From positions 125,950-189,949 of the forward strand of contig NZ_DS999314.1 of NCBI RefSeq assembly GCF_000156715.1: a stretch of 64,000 nucleotides of DNA, written 5' to 3'. The notes below the pieces were generated by a model. That model was not told the origin of the DNA. It searched no databases and was given only the letters and a program-made list of their open reading frames with translations. A program made the position numbers and the translations under genes. This DNA is from Francisella philomiragia subsp. philomiragia ATCC 25015 (GTDB lineage: Bacteria; Pseudomonadota; Gammaproteobacteria; Francisellales; Francisellaceae). Of the stretch, positions 27,379-37,151 are shown piece by piece. Numbering within the stretch: position 1 is the stretch's first letter; every line of letters begins with the position of its first letter.

Positions 27379-27756
27379 ATGATAAGAAAAAGTATTCTAG
27401 TAGAAAATCAGGAAATTAAAGATTTATTGTCTGTTATCAAGCAACACTATACATCTGATAATAGAAATACTATACAAGACGTAAGTTTGAACCATGTCGT
27501 AAATAGAGTATATAAAGCAGAAGTAAGAAAATATATAGTTGAGCGTTGGCATGCTCTAGAAACTAAAGTTGGGCATCAAGTTACACTTCTAGAAAACAAC
27601 TATAATAAGAGTATAATCAATAAATTATACAAAAAGTCTCGTGATCTAAATTTTGTGATTAAAACTCGACCTGATGATTCATCAAGAGATTTACACGATT
27701 CAATCAAAAAAGTATCTAACATAGATATAGTTATAAGAGAGTTTTCTTTCTCTTAA
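27379..27756 (+). CDS. Small protein of unknown function divergent from the repressor
   Basis: 125 residues, rich in lysine, arginine, asparagine and isoleucine, probably helical in the first 85 residues ('VSLNHVVNRVYKAEVRKYIVERWHAL') and no signal peptide or membrane segment. I recognise no family. A strong AAGGGAG ribosome site precedes the ATG. The shared divergent regulatory region with the S24 repressor suggests it is the repressor's target. It might be a toxin-like or phage-related protein; nothing in the sequence proves this. Confidence 0.6.
   Translation: MIRKSILVENQEIKDLLSVIKQHYTSDNRNTIQDVSLNHVVNRVYKAEVRKYIVERWHALETKVGHQVTLLENNYNKSIINKLYKKSRDLNFVIKTRPDDSSRDLHDSIKKVSNIDIVIREFSFS
27734..27755. 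terminator. Stem-loop at the end of convergent genes
   Basis: TAAGAGA (27734-27740) pairs with TCTCTTA (27749-27755), and the stem overlaps the plus-strand stop codon. Weak bidirectional terminator candidate. Confidence 0.3.
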
Positions 27757-27759
27757 AGT

Positions 27760-28623
27760 CTACTTAATTACTTGTTTCTCTAGTACCTTTTTGCCTAAAT
27801 AAACAGATAGTATAATTATAAACATTCCCACAAGTTGTTGTATTGAGAATGTTTCTCTAAATAGAACATAGCCATATAGCAATGCAAATACTGGACCAAT
27901 TAGTAAAACCAAAGAACTCATAGCTAATGATATATGCTTAATACGACTAATATATAGTATATTCCCAAGTAAATGTCCAAATAGAGCTATAGCTAATAAA
28001 ATCGCAATACCTCTAGCGGTAGTTGGAATTATCTGTTCATTGAAAATAAAAGCTAATATAAATAATACAACTGAACCACTTAATGAGGCGATAAACATCA
28101 TTCTAAAAGTTGAGCAAGAGTCTCTAAGTTTCTTAGAAAAGATAATAAAAAGAGCATAAAATACTGCAGATATAATCGCTAGCCAATTACCTAAAAGGTG
28201 TTGAGAGCTTAGACCTGCCTGACTCATAAGAAGTAATAAGCCAATAAATGCTACCAATAAAACTAAATAGTATTTAAGAGAGACTTTCTCCTTGAGAAAT
28301 ATGATAGCTATGAAAGTTGTAATAAATGGGCAAAGGTTAGTTAGAAGACTAGCTTCTGCTATTGATGTATAAATCAGAGAGATACTATAAAAAGCTAAAT
28401 CTAAAGCTAAGAAAAATCCTGTTAACGCCGCGATATAGAGTGATTTTTTTGATAGTTTTTCTTCATCTTTGGTGATTGCCAAAAATGAATATAAAAATAT
28501 ACAAGGTAGCAAGAGTCTATAACCAAAACTTGCGATAGGACCAACTTCTGAATATCTAATCAATACTGATGCTACAATAAGATTAGAAAGTGCAAATAGT
28601 ATTATAAAAAAATCTCTATTCAT
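27760..28623 (-). CDS. EamA-family (DMT) transporter
   Basis: 287 residues and ten predicted membrane helices in two EamA repeats. The first contains 'LALDLAFYSISLIYTSIAEASLLTNLCPFIT', which matches the conserved EamA region; the second ends with 'SSLVLLIGPVFALLYGYVLFRETFSIQQLVG', a clear EamA signature. Transporters of this superfamily export or import metabolites and amino acids; substrate unknown. It is convergent with the small protein at 27379. Confidence 0.82.
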   Translation of the reverse strand: MNRDFFIILFALSNLIVASVLIRYSEVGPIASFGYRLLLPCIFLYSFLAITKDEEKLSKKSLYIAALTGFFLALDLAFYSISLIYTSIAEASLLTNLCPFITTFIAIIFLKEKVSLKYYLVLLVAFIGLLLLMSQAGLSSQHLLGNWLAIISAVFYALFIIFSKKLRDSCSTFRMMFIASLSGSVVLFILAFIFNEQIIPTTARGIAILLAIALFGHLLGNILYISRIKHISLAMSSLVLLIGPVFALLYGYVLFRETFSIQQLVGMFIIILSVYLGKKVLEKQVIK

Positions 28624-28800
28624 AGTTTTGTCCTAAATAAAATGACTATTAAGCAGATGATATCATGAAATTAGCTAAATACTTGTGATAATTAAATGTA
28701 AATACTAGTGTTATCTAAACTTAGAGATTTTAACTTTATGAGATACATGCTAAATTAGCTTTAGAGTTAATTCTTTAAATAAATTTTAAGGTCAAAATCT

Positions 28801-30387
28801 ATGCATATAAGTGAGCGCCGCAAATGGTATATAGGCTTTGCTGTTTTTGTGATAATAGTTCTATTATCTCTTTCATTACTCCACGCATCAATATGGGTCA
28901 GTATAGGCTTTATAGCTGTTTTGGCAGTAATTGCAATATATGATACTACCCAAACGAAACACGCAATCTTGAGAAACTTCCCTATAGTTGGGCATATGCG
29001 TTTTATACTTGAGTTTATTCGTCCTGAAATTCAGCAGTACTTTATCGCGGATAATGAAAGTGAAAAGCCATTTGGTAGAGAGACAAGATCGACAATCTAT
29101 CGTCGAGCTAAGGGTCTAAATGACACCGTAGCATTTGGTACGGAAAAAGATATTGATAGAGTCGGTTATGAGTGGGTAACGCACTCGTTAGTACCGAAAC
29201 ATTTGGATGAAGTTGAAACTCGGGTTAAATTTGGTGGTTCTGATTGTAAACAACCATATATGGCATCACATCTGAATATATCAGCGATGAGTTTTGGAGC
29301 ATTATCAGCTAATGCAATTATGGCTTTGAACAAGGGTGCTAAGCTGGGTGGGTTTTGTCATTGTACTGGTGAGGGTGGTTTGACCAAGTATCATTTACAA
29401 GGTGGAGATATTGTATTTCAGATTGGTACGGCTTATTTTGGTTGTCGTACCGAAGATGGTAACTTTTCTGCTGAGAAGTTTGCTGAAAAGGCAAATTTAG
29501 ATAGTGTTAAGATGATCGAGATTAAGCTATCTCAAGGGGCTAAACCATCTCATGGTGGTGTATTGCCCGCTGCTAAGATAACTCCAGAAATCGCTGAAAT
29601 CAGAGGGGTATCTATGGGTAAAGATGTCTTATCACCACCAGCACATAGTGCTTTTTCAACACCAATTGAGTTTTGTCATTTTATAAAGCAATTAAGAGAT
29701 TTATCAAATGGTAAGCCAATAGGATTTAAGCTTTGTATTGGTAGTCATGTAGAATTTTTGGCTATATGTAAGGCAATGCTTGAGACTGGTATTAAGCCTG
29801 ATTTTATAACTGTAGATGGAGCAGCTGGTGGTACTGGTGCAGCACCTCTAGAATTTTCTAATCATATAGGTATGCCGTTAGAGGACAGCTTGATATTTGT
29901 GCATAATGCTTTGGTTGGTTGTGGCTTACGCGATGAGATTCGTATTGTTGCAAGTAGTAAAGTAGCTACTGGTTTTGATATGGTTAGATTATTTGCTATG
30001 GGAGCAGATACTTGTAATTCTGCTAGAGCAATGATGATGGCAGTAGGCTGTATTCAATCACGCCAATGTAATAACAATACTTGTCCGGTTGGTGTAGCAA
30101 CCCAAAATGAGCGTCTTGCAAAAGCACTGGTAGTAGAGGATAAGATGTATCGTGTATACAACTTCCATAAAGCTACAATTAACTCATGCTTAGAAATCGT
30201 AGGAGCAATGGGCTTAACATCTACAAATGATATTGGTCCAGAAAATCTCAAAAAGCGTGTATCTGTAAATGAGATTAAGTCATATATTGATTTGTATGAT
30301 TTTATTCCTGAGAATAGTTTGATAGATGGTAATATGCCAGCTAGTTTTGCAAGATCTTGGGAAAAAGCTCGAGCAGATTCTTTTTAG
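28801..30387 (+). CDS. FMN-binding glutamate-synthase-family protein, membrane anchored
   Basis: 528 residues. Two N-terminal membrane helices (about 12-28 and 31-47) precede a TIM-barrel domain like the FMN domain of glutamate synthase large subunit. Signatures: 'MSFGALSANAIMALNKGAKLGG', 'CTGEGGLTKYHLQGGD', 'TVDGAAGGTGAAP', and the iron-sulfur loop CNNNTCPVGVATQ. It lacks the amidotransferase domain, so it is not a full glutamate synthase. Members of this stand-alone group (YerD type) have no settled function; archaeal relatives include ferredoxin-dependent enzymes. Confidence 0.82.
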   Translation: MHISERRKWYIGFAVFVIIVLLSLSLLHASIWVSIGFIAVLAVIAIYDTTQTKHAILRNFPIVGHMRFILEFIRPEIQQYFIADNESEKPFGRETRSTIYRRAKGLNDTVAFGTEKDIDRVGYEWVTHSLVPKHLDEVETRVKFGGSDCKQPYMASHLNISAMSFGALSANAIMALNKGAKLGGFCHCTGEGGLTKYHLQGGDIVFQIGTAYFGCRTEDGNFSAEKFAEKANLDSVKMIEIKLSQGAKPSHGGVLPAAKITPEIAEIRGVSMGKDVLSPPAHSAFSTPIEFCHFIKQLRDLSNGKPIGFKLCIGSHVEFLAICKAMLETGIKPDFITVDGAAGGTGAAPLEFSNHIGMPLEDSLIFVHNALVGCGLRDEIRIVASSKVATGFDMVRLFAMGADTCNSARAMMMAVGCIQSRQCNNNTCPVGVATQNERLAKALVVEDKMYRVYNFHKATINSCLEIVGAMGLTSTNDIGPENLKKRVSVNEIKSYIDLYDFIPENSLIDGNMPASFARSWEKARADSF

Positions 30388-30465
30388 TTTTTCAAACCGA
30401 AATAATAATTTTTTGTCTACTCAATTTGCTAAAATAACTAATATAAATATTCTTGTTAGTTAAAT

Positions 30466-33400
30466 ATGGCGTTATACACCTATCCATCAAATAAGCTTGA
30501 GTATCTGGTTCAAGTTTTATCTAAACTTCTAGATGTTGAAAAAAAAGATTTGTTCACACCAACACAGCTAATAGTTGGTAGTCGTGGTATGCAACATTGG
30601 CTAAGTATGCAATTAGCACAATATCGTAATATTGCGATGAATCTTAAATATGACATGATAAATGGTTATATACTTGATATCTGCTATGAGCTCACAGCAA
30701 AACAAGAATATAAAAAAGCATACACAAAAGATATTTTAGCTTGGAGAATTTTTAGAGGTTTAGATAGTATCAATAATCCTAAACTTCAAGAATATTATCA
30801 AAATAGCGATCTTAAGAAATATCAACTATCTGTTAAAATAGCCGAGACTTTTTCAAAATATATATCATATCGAAGTGAGTGGTTGCAAAAATGGGCACAG
30901 GGCGAGTATATAAATCCTGCTAAACCAGAGAGTGATGAAGATTGGCAAATGCTACTTTGGCAGAAGCTTGTTGAAGATGTCGCTGAAACACCATACAAAG
31001 TCCAAGCAGAAGCACTCCAAAAGCTTAATCGACAAAACTTAGAAAAGCTAAATATACCAAGTGATATCTATATATTTGGGGTTAATACTATATCTCCCAA
31101 AAATCTTGGCTTTGTATTTGAGTTGGCTAAATATATTGATGTTAATATTTTGTATATTAACCCATGCAGTGAGTATTGGTATGATTTACACAAGAGTAAA
31201 ATCTCAGCTTGGCTAGATAGTGATGACTATGAGCTTCAACCTCTTTTGGCAAATCTAGGTCAACAAGGTAAAGAGTTTTTTAATCGGCTTTTAGAGAATC
31301 AAGAAAAGCAAGAATTAGAAGTTTTTGAAAAGTTTGATAAAAATTCGTTAGATTTTGAGAAACTTGCTGATAATAATCAAACACAGCTAGTAAGCCTACA
31401 GCGAAATCTATTGGAACTAGATTGTCAAAACCACGCTAAGCAAAAAGATTTAAGCATCAGTATTAACTCATGCCATAGTCCACTTAGAGAGGTGCAGATT
31501 CTACATGATAAACTTTTGGATATGATCAAAGCAGATCTTAGCATTAAGCCTCGAGATATTTTGGTAATGTGTCCAAATATTGAAGATTATTCACCGTATA
31601 TTGATAGTGTGTTCTCAAGATATCCAACAGATAAAAAGCTCCCTTGTTCTATAGCTGATAGAACGCTACTTGATTCAGAGCCTTTAGCTGCCAGTTTTAT
31701 TGAGCTTTTGCAATTACCAGAGAGTAACTTTGAGGTTAATAAGATACTAGACTATTTATCGGTTCCAGCAATTCAGCAAAAGTTCAAAATTAGCGATGAG
31801 CAATTAGAAACTATTCGCTATTGGTTAAAAGAGTCATGTATCCATCATAGTAATAATGGTCAAACCTTCTCATGGAGTTGGGGACTTAAGAGGTTGATGC
31901 TAGGATTTAGCTATAGTGATAGTAACTATATTGTCGATGATAAGCTGATGACTATAGCTGTGATTGAAGGTAGTGAGATTGCCGAACTTGGTGGCTTGTA
32001 TGAGTTGCTAGAGCTGCTAGAAAAATATTCACAAGAGTTGCTTAAACCAAGAAGTTTAGAAGCATGGCAGGACTATCTTTTGGAGATGTTTGATGATGTC
32101 TTTGATGTAACTAATGATGAGCAATATATTGCTAAGAAAATCAAAGATATAATCGTAAAGACAGTCACTACAGCTAAAGATGTATTGCTAACAGAAGAGA
32201 TTGATTTGTATACAATTAGATATTGTCTGATTTCGCAGTTATCTGAACCAATTATTAATAACCATTTCTTAAATGGTAAAGTAACATTCTGCTCAATGAC
32301 ACCAATGCGTAATGTTCCTTTTAGAGTGATAGCGATGTTGGGTTTAAATAATGGTAAGTTCCCACGCCAAGAATCTGCGATCAGCTTTGATTTGATGGCA
32401 AGACTTGGAAGAGTTAAAGGCGATAGAACCAAACGAGATGATGATAGATATTTATTTCTAGAGGCTATTACATCTGCACGTGATTATTTGTATCTTAGTT
32501 ATATCGGTAGAAGTGTTAAGACTAATGTTGAGCAACAACCAAGTCTAATACTCAAAGAGTTGACTAGCTATTTGGATTTGAATTATGGCTGGGGAAAGGC
32601 TGATATTAAAGAATATCCATTACATCCATTTAGTTCCAAATGTTATGCTGATGAATACAGAAGTTATGATGAAGCTTGGTTGAAGTTGTTACAGTCTGAG
32701 CCTAAGGTATTTTATGATCCAAAGTTATTAAATAATGGTGTCAATTTACCAAAGAGTTTAAGCATCTTAAAACTTGTCAAAATCTTTGATGATCCTATTA
32801 AGGCTTATACAAATTATGGCTTAGAACTATATTTAGAGGATGACTTTGAAGAGCTAGAAGACAGTGAACCATTTGATATCAATAGTTTAGATAAGCATAA
32901 ATTTAAACAAGATTTACTAAACACTCTTGAGAATGGGAAAGACAAAGAATTAACCATAAAAACAGCTAAGCTAAGTGGTAAGCTTCCAGAATCTGTGCTT
33001 ACTGAAAATGAGATTAATAAGGAAGTCGAGAATATTCAAAAGTTATTAGGTAAGGCGAGTTTAGCAAATTATGAGTCTAAATATTTGCATAAAGAGATAT
33101 TAGGATATGAGCTAGAGGCTAATTATCATATCAAAGATAATCAAGTTTTGCTATATACGACTTCAACTTTTGGTATTAAGCATCGATTTGAATTGTATTT
33201 GACAGCACTATTAGTGGCATTATCAGGGCAACAAGATATCTCTGCTACTTATGTTTATTTTGATAAAGACAAAAATCAAGCAGATGATGTTACTTTTGCT
33301 ATAAGTCGTTTAGGTGCAAAAGAGTTATTAGAAAAATATCTCACAAATGCTCAAAAGATAGTATCTAAGCCAAGTTTAGTACATTTAGATTTAGCCAAAG

Positions 33401-33636
33401 CCATAATGGAATATGTAAAAGAAAACCAGAAAAAAGATGCAAGTCTTGTTGAAAAAACAACTAAGCAAAAGCAACAAGCTTGGGAGAATGTAATTAAGTC
33501 TTCAGAGACTAATTACAAAGCATTAGAGAATAATAGTTATTTCAAACTTTTTTATAGTGAGCATCCAAAAATAGAAGACTTTGAGGGTCAGCAAATATAT
33601 CAAGATTTCTTTGAGGTTATAAATGAAAATAAATAA
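30466..33636 (+). CDS. recC: Exodeoxyribonuclease V gamma subunit RecC
   Basis: 1056 residues. Start 'MALYTYPSNKLEYLVQVLSKLL' and 'LIVGSRGMQHWLSMQLA' match RecC's N-terminal inactive helicase domain. 'SINSCHSPLREVQILHDKLLDM', 'VTFCSMTPMRNVPFRVIAMLGLNNGKFPR' and 'DDRYLFLEAITSARDYLYLSYIG' are strong RecC blocks. As part of RecBCD it recognises Chi and splits the duplex at double-strand breaks. recB and recD are co-oriented but 5.8 kb downstream. It ends in a 14-base overlap with a small membrane-protein gene. Confidence 0.95.
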   Translation: MALYTYPSNKLEYLVQVLSKLLDVEKKDLFTPTQLIVGSRGMQHWLSMQLAQYRNIAMNLKYDMINGYILDICYELTAKQEYKKAYTKDILAWRIFRGLDSINNPKLQEYYQNSDLKKYQLSVKIAETFSKYISYRSEWLQKWAQGEYINPAKPESDEDWQMLLWQKLVEDVAETPYKVQAEALQKLNRQNLEKLNIPSDIYIFGVNTISPKNLGFVFELAKYIDVNILYINPCSEYWYDLHKSKISAWLDSDDYELQPLLANLGQQGKEFFNRLLENQEKQELEVFEKFDKNSLDFEKLADNNQTQLVSLQRNLLELDCQNHAKQKDLSISINSCHSPLREVQILHDKLLDMIKADLSIKPRDILVMCPNIEDYSPYIDSVFSRYPTDKKLPCSIADRTLLDSEPLAASFIELLQLPESNFEVNKILDYLSVPAIQQKFKISDEQLETIRYWLKESCIHHSNNGQTFSWSWGLKRLMLGFSYSDSNYIVDDKLMTIAVIEGSEIAELGGLYELLELLEKYSQELLKPRSLEAWQDYLLEMFDDVFDVTNDEQYIAKKIKDIIVKTVTTAKDVLLTEEIDLYTIRYCLISQLSEPIINNHFLNGKVTFCSMTPMRNVPFRVIAMLGLNNGKFPRQESAISFDLMARLGRVKGDRTKRDDDRYLFLEAITSARDYLYLSYIGRSVKTNVEQQPSLILKELTSYLDLNYGWGKADIKEYPLHPFSSKCYADEYRSYDEAWLKLLQSEPKVFYDPKLLNNGVNLPKSLSILKLVKIFDDPIKAYTNYGLELYLEDDFEELEDSEPFDINSLDKHKFKQDLLNTLENGKDKELTIKTAKLSGKLPESVLTENEINKEVENIQKLLGKASLANYESKYLHKEILGYELEANYHIKDNQVLLYTTSTFGIKHRFELYLTALLVALSGQQDISATYVYFDKDKNQADDVTFAISRLGAKELLEKYLTNAQKIVSKPSLVHLDLAKAIMEYVKENQKKDASLVEKTTKQKQQAWENVIKSSETNYKALENNSYFKLFYSEHPKIEDFEGQQIYQDFFEVINENK

Positions 33637-34147
33637 AAATTTATCCACACCACAGTTATACAAGGATATTTATATTAGCTTTGAAATTGCAATTGCTGCT
33701 TGTATATGTTTTTTGTTTGGTTTTTATATGTCAAACCTTTTGCATGGAGGACAGTCGATAATTGGTGGTTTTTGGTGTTTGATTACAGTTTCTACAATTT
33801 TACAATTAAGTATTAGAGACTCTTACTCAGCAGCTTTTCAAATTCTTGTGGGCTCTGTAATAGGTGGTATCACAGCATTTATTTTTACATATATTTTGGG
33901 TTATCATTATTATGTCATGATTTTGGCTGTGGCAATTAGTGTTCTTATCACAGCGACTCTACATCTTGAGAATGCTATCAAAATGAGTAGTGCTAATGCT
34001 GGAGTAATTGTTGCATTAGGACTGTATCAGCCAAGTTATTCACCTTTTCTAAATACTGGTTTACGTTTGATAGAAACATTCAGTGGTACAGCTATAGCAT
34101 TATTTTTTATATTTATTAGTAGACTTCTTAAAGTAAGAACTGACTAA
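33623..34147 (+). CDS. FUSC/aromatic-acid-exporter-like membrane protein
   Basis: 174 residues with about five to six membrane helices. 'IIGGFWCLITVSTILQ', 'GSVIGGITAFIFTYILG' and the later 'LRLIETFSGTAIALFFIFI' resemble the membrane half of FUSC/ArAE-type exporters (the R-x-x-x-T/G repeats), but the cytosolic half is absent. Its ATG overlaps the end of recC by 14 bases, so it is translated with recC. Function unknown. Confidence 0.7.
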   Translation: MKINKNLSTPQLYKDIYISFEIAIAACICFLFGFYMSNLLHGGQSIIGGFWCLITVSTILQLSIRDSYSAAFQILVGSVIGGITAFIFTYILGYHYYVMILAVAISVLITATLHLENAIKMSSANAGVIVALGLYQPSYSPFLNTGLRLIETFSGTAIALFFIFISRLLKVRTD

Positions 34148-34249
34148 ATATTAAGATTCTCATTATCTAGAATATATACTGTTTTAATTTTCCTAAAATT
34201 GTGATTAAATTGTTTGGTTAAGTATTAGCTTTTGTATAGGAAATTTAGA

Positions 34250-35395
34250 ATGAAAAAACTTTTGAAATCAGTGCTGTTGCTCTCAACTGTGTTAGCAGGT
34301 TCTGCAATGGCATGTACAGCTATTACACTCAAAGGTAATGATGGAGATGTTGTCGCAGGTAGAACGATGGAGTGGGGTTTCACTTGGGATTGGAGTCTAA
34401 CATATATTCCAGCGGGTACTTCACATACACTGACTGCACCTGTAGATCTAAATTTACCAGCAAAAACATATTTATCTAAATATTCTGTATTAGGAATAGG
34501 ATTAGCGATAAATAAAGATAACTTTGCGATACTTGATGGACAAAATAATCAAGGGCTTAGTCTTAGTGCTAATTATCTACCTGGTTTTACTCAGTATCAA
34601 CAAGTAGACAAAGATGATAAAAATTACGCTTCAATTTTAGAAATAGCAACCTATATTTTAAGTCAATATAATAGTATTGATGAAGCTAAGAAGGGTTTAG
34701 AAAACATCAAAGTTTGGAATGATAAGTCAACAGATGTAAATGGAGTGGTTCCAGAACTTCACTTTTTGATATCAGATAAAAGTGGTAGCGCGATAGTCGT
34801 AGAGTATGTTAAAGGTGAAGTTCATTTCTATCAGTTAGAATTAGACCTGAAAGTTATGACAAATGCTCCTACTTATGATTGGCATTTAGTAAATATTAGA
34901 AACTATCTGAACTTGTCAAATAAGACTGTATCTCGCATGAAACTTTATAATGAGAATGATGTAGTGCCAAATCATACTTATAAAATTGTGGATGCACTAG
35001 GTCAAGGCAATGGGTTATTAGGTATGCCTGGTGATTACTCTCCACCATCTAGGTTTATTAGAACAGCAGTATTAGGCTACTATTCTAATAATGATAATAT
35101 CAAAGATGAAAGTACTCTAAATAGAGTAACTCATATCTTGCATAATGCTGATATACCTAAAGGTGTAGTAGCTGAAAACATAGATGGTAAAACATATTAT
35201 GATCATACAGTATTTACTAGTATCAAAGATCTAACAAACGATACTGTTTATATAAATATTTATAATAATCCGCTTAATTCAGTATCTATAAATTTAGATA
35301 CTTTAGATAAGAATCATACAAAAGCTTTTGTTAAAAATATTAAGCAGCTACCATATCCAAAGTCGGATATAACTGATTCTTTGGTATCAGCTTAG
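34250..35395 (+). CDS. Exported choloylglycine hydrolase/penicillin V acylase-family enzyme
   Basis: 381 residues from the ATG at 34250, preceded by AGGAAATTTAGA. Signal peptide 'MKKLLKSVLLLSTVLAGSAMA' with cleavage predicted directly before C22, which is the N-terminal catalytic nucleophile of this Ntn-hydrolase family (CTAITLKGNDGDVVAGRTMEW is the typical start; 'R' and 'D' of the pocket are visible). Later blocks 'NNQGLSLSANYLPGF' and 'VMTNAPTYDWHL' also match. The enzyme hydrolyses amide bonds of bile salts, penicillin V or acyl-homoserine lactones, depending on the member; substrate here cannot be read off. Periplasmic export distinguishes it from the cytoplasmic bile salt hydrolases of gut Gram-positives. 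Confidence 0.85.
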   Translation: MKKLLKSVLLLSTVLAGSAMACTAITLKGNDGDVVAGRTMEWGFTWDWSLTYIPAGTSHTLTAPVDLNLPAKTYLSKYSVLGIGLAINKDNFAILDGQNNQGLSLSANYLPGFTQYQQVDKDDKNYASILEIATYILSQYNSIDEAKKGLENIKVWNDKSTDVNGVVPELHFLISDKSGSAIVVEYVKGEVHFYQLELDLKVMTNAPTYDWHLVNIRNYLNLSNKTVSRMKLYNENDVVPNHTYKIVDALGQGNGLLGMPGDYSPPSRFIRTAVLGYYSNNDNIKDESTLNRVTHILHNADIPKGVVAENIDGKTYYDHTVFTSIKDLTNDTVYINIYNNPLNSVSINLDTLDKNHTKAFVKNIKQLPYPKSDITDSLVSA

Positions 35396-35441
35396 AATAT
35401 AATCTAATATAGTTGCTTAAATTAGAATTTCTCGTGGTTGA

Positions 35442-36956
35442 TTAGTTACTTAATTTTACTATTATAATATTGTCCTTTAATTCAATAGCTCCTTTGTCTG
35501 GGTAGATTGGCATATTAGTAGCTAAATATTTTGCTTGTTCTATTTGCTTATGAGTAGGCTGTTGATAATATAAACCTAACCAGTGCATGAAATAGTAGGC
35601 TCTATGATTGAGATTACTATCTTGCCATGATTGATCAGGGAAAATATTACTAAAAAGATCTAAATCGTTAGATATATGAAATGGTTGTTTAAGAGTTTCT
35701 TTTATAAAATAGTTATTTTCAATATTTTTTGATGCGATAAATACTATAGCAGTATGGTAAGTACGGTTTCCATAAGTATGATAAATATCTTGGTAGATTG
35801 ATGTTACAATTCTTTCATTGTATTTTTGAGCCATATTTTCACTATATGTTAACTTGGATATTTGATTGAAGTTAATTAGTGAAATAAAAATGCTTATAAT
35901 AAGGATCAACTTTTTGTATTGAAAGGCTCTGTAGCATACCACAGCCATTAATGCGATGCTAAAAGGAATTGCGAATAAGGTTCTTAGAGGCATTGGAGAT
36001 AAAAATAGTAACGGCATTAATATCGGTATGATCAAGCCTGCTAATACAAGTAAGAAATTATAAAATCTTATTTTAAATAATAAGCTAATTAGTAAAATAA
36101 AGCACAAGTCGTATAGTATGGTAAATTGTGATGTTAGAAGTTGATATAAATAATTAGTTAGTATAACTATACTGTCCCACAATGATTGATTATTTAACCA
36201 ACCATCAAAAGCTAAGCTTAGATAGTTAGATTTTGGGATAAATAAGTATATGATATGTGTTGTTACAAAGTATGCAATTAAAGCTATAAGTGTTACCACA
36301 AAAACTAGTGAAATATGATTGCGAATCGCCTTAGTATTAATATTGGTATTTAATCGACTAACTATCAGAGTAAAAATAGCACCTTCAAGAAAAAGAATTA
36401 TAAAAGCCTGATATATACCTAATGCTAAATATAGAAATATAATGCTTATAAGAATCGATTTATATCTATTTGAGCTTTTGTAACTTAGGGTTAGGTAATA
36501 AAGTGATAGAGCTGAAAAAACAAACCCTAAACCTACAATCATGCTTTGATTAAAGAAACTAAATTGAAAAATATAGATCGGTGATATTAGATAAAATAGT
36601 CCAAAAATAACAATTAGTGTCTTGTCAGAGTTTAATTTAGTTATGATTAATATCCAGATTAAATATGAGAAAAATAAAAATATAATTGCAAGCAGAGAGT
36701 TGAAATATGGAGTCGGTTCACCTAAAAAGAAGGTGAAAAAACCTAGTATTGGCCTACCTAGTTTTATAAATTGTATATATAACGGATATAAGAAATCACT
36801 GTTTCCTATATCGTATGTTGCAAGTTCAGTATCTATTGTGAGGTTCCACGAAAATATAAAGTAAGCATAACTTGCGAAAACAGATATAGCGGTAATTATT
36901 ACAATATATTTATTTGCTTTGATAGTATCAGATAGTTCTAAAATGAATTGTCTCAT
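35442..36956 (-). CDS. Polytopic membrane protein, GtrII-type glucosyltransferase-like
   Basis: 504 residues and about 11-13 predicted membrane helices, with a C-terminal ~120-residue soluble part. 'NLTIDTELATYDIGNSDFL', 'GRPILGFFTFFLGEPTPYFNSLL' and the overall pattern recall the Glucos_trans_II (GtrII) family, which adds glucose to O-antigen from an undecaprenyl carrier; assigned with moderate confidence from pattern only. It is a single-gene minus-strand unit inside the recC to recB interval. Confidence 0.65.
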   Translation of the reverse strand: MRQFILELSDTIKANKYIVIITAISVFASYAYFIFSWNLTIDTELATYDIGNSDFLYPLYIQFIKLGRPILGFFTFFLGEPTPYFNSLLAIIFLFFSYLIWILIITKLNSDKTLIVIFGLFYLISPIYIFQFSFFNQSMIVGLGFVFSALSLYYLTLSYKSSNRYKSILISIIFLYLALGIYQAFIILFLEGAIFTLIVSRLNTNINTKAIRNHISLVFVVTLIALIAYFVTTHIIYLFIPKSNYLSLAFDGWLNNQSLWDSIVILTNYLYQLLTSQFTILYDLCFILLISLLFKIRFYNFLLVLAGLIIPILMPLLFLSPMPLRTLFAIPFSIALMAVVCYRAFQYKKLILIISIFISLINFNQISKLTYSENMAQKYNERIVTSIYQDIYHTYGNRTYHTAIVFIASKNIENNYFIKETLKQPFHISNDLDLFSNIFPDQSWQDSNLNHRAYYFMHWLGLYYQQPTHKQIEQAKYLATNMPIYPDKGAIELKDNIIIVKLSN

Positions 36957-37006
36957 AATAAGGATTAATAAGCCCTTACTCGAGGAGTTGCATAATACTA
37001 CAGTAT

Positions 37007-37042
37007 TTTTTTGGATATGTTAATTTTTTACAATCCAAAAAA
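37007..37042. repeat. AT-rich inverted repeat downstream of the ThDP/TTR operon
   Basis: TTTTTTGGAT (37007-37016) and ATCCAAAAAA (37033-37042) pair over 10 bases, with a further TGT/ACA extension past a bulged base. No T tract follows the hairpin on either strand, so it is not a standard terminator. It lies in the 195-base gap between two minus-strand units. Confidence 0.4.
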
Positions 37043-37151
37043 GTTATGATTTATTATTGTAAGTATTTGATAGACTCCTAAAAATTTGGATATAAGCATT
37101 TTACTTACTATAGATAGTTGGAAAATCTATATGTAAAAGACAGTCGAATTT

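Noticed and set aside
37007-37042. Rho-independent terminator after the transthyretin-like gene
   Set aside because: The inverted repeat is strong but is not followed by a T tract on the minus strand, and is 110 bases from the stop; kept only as a repeat.
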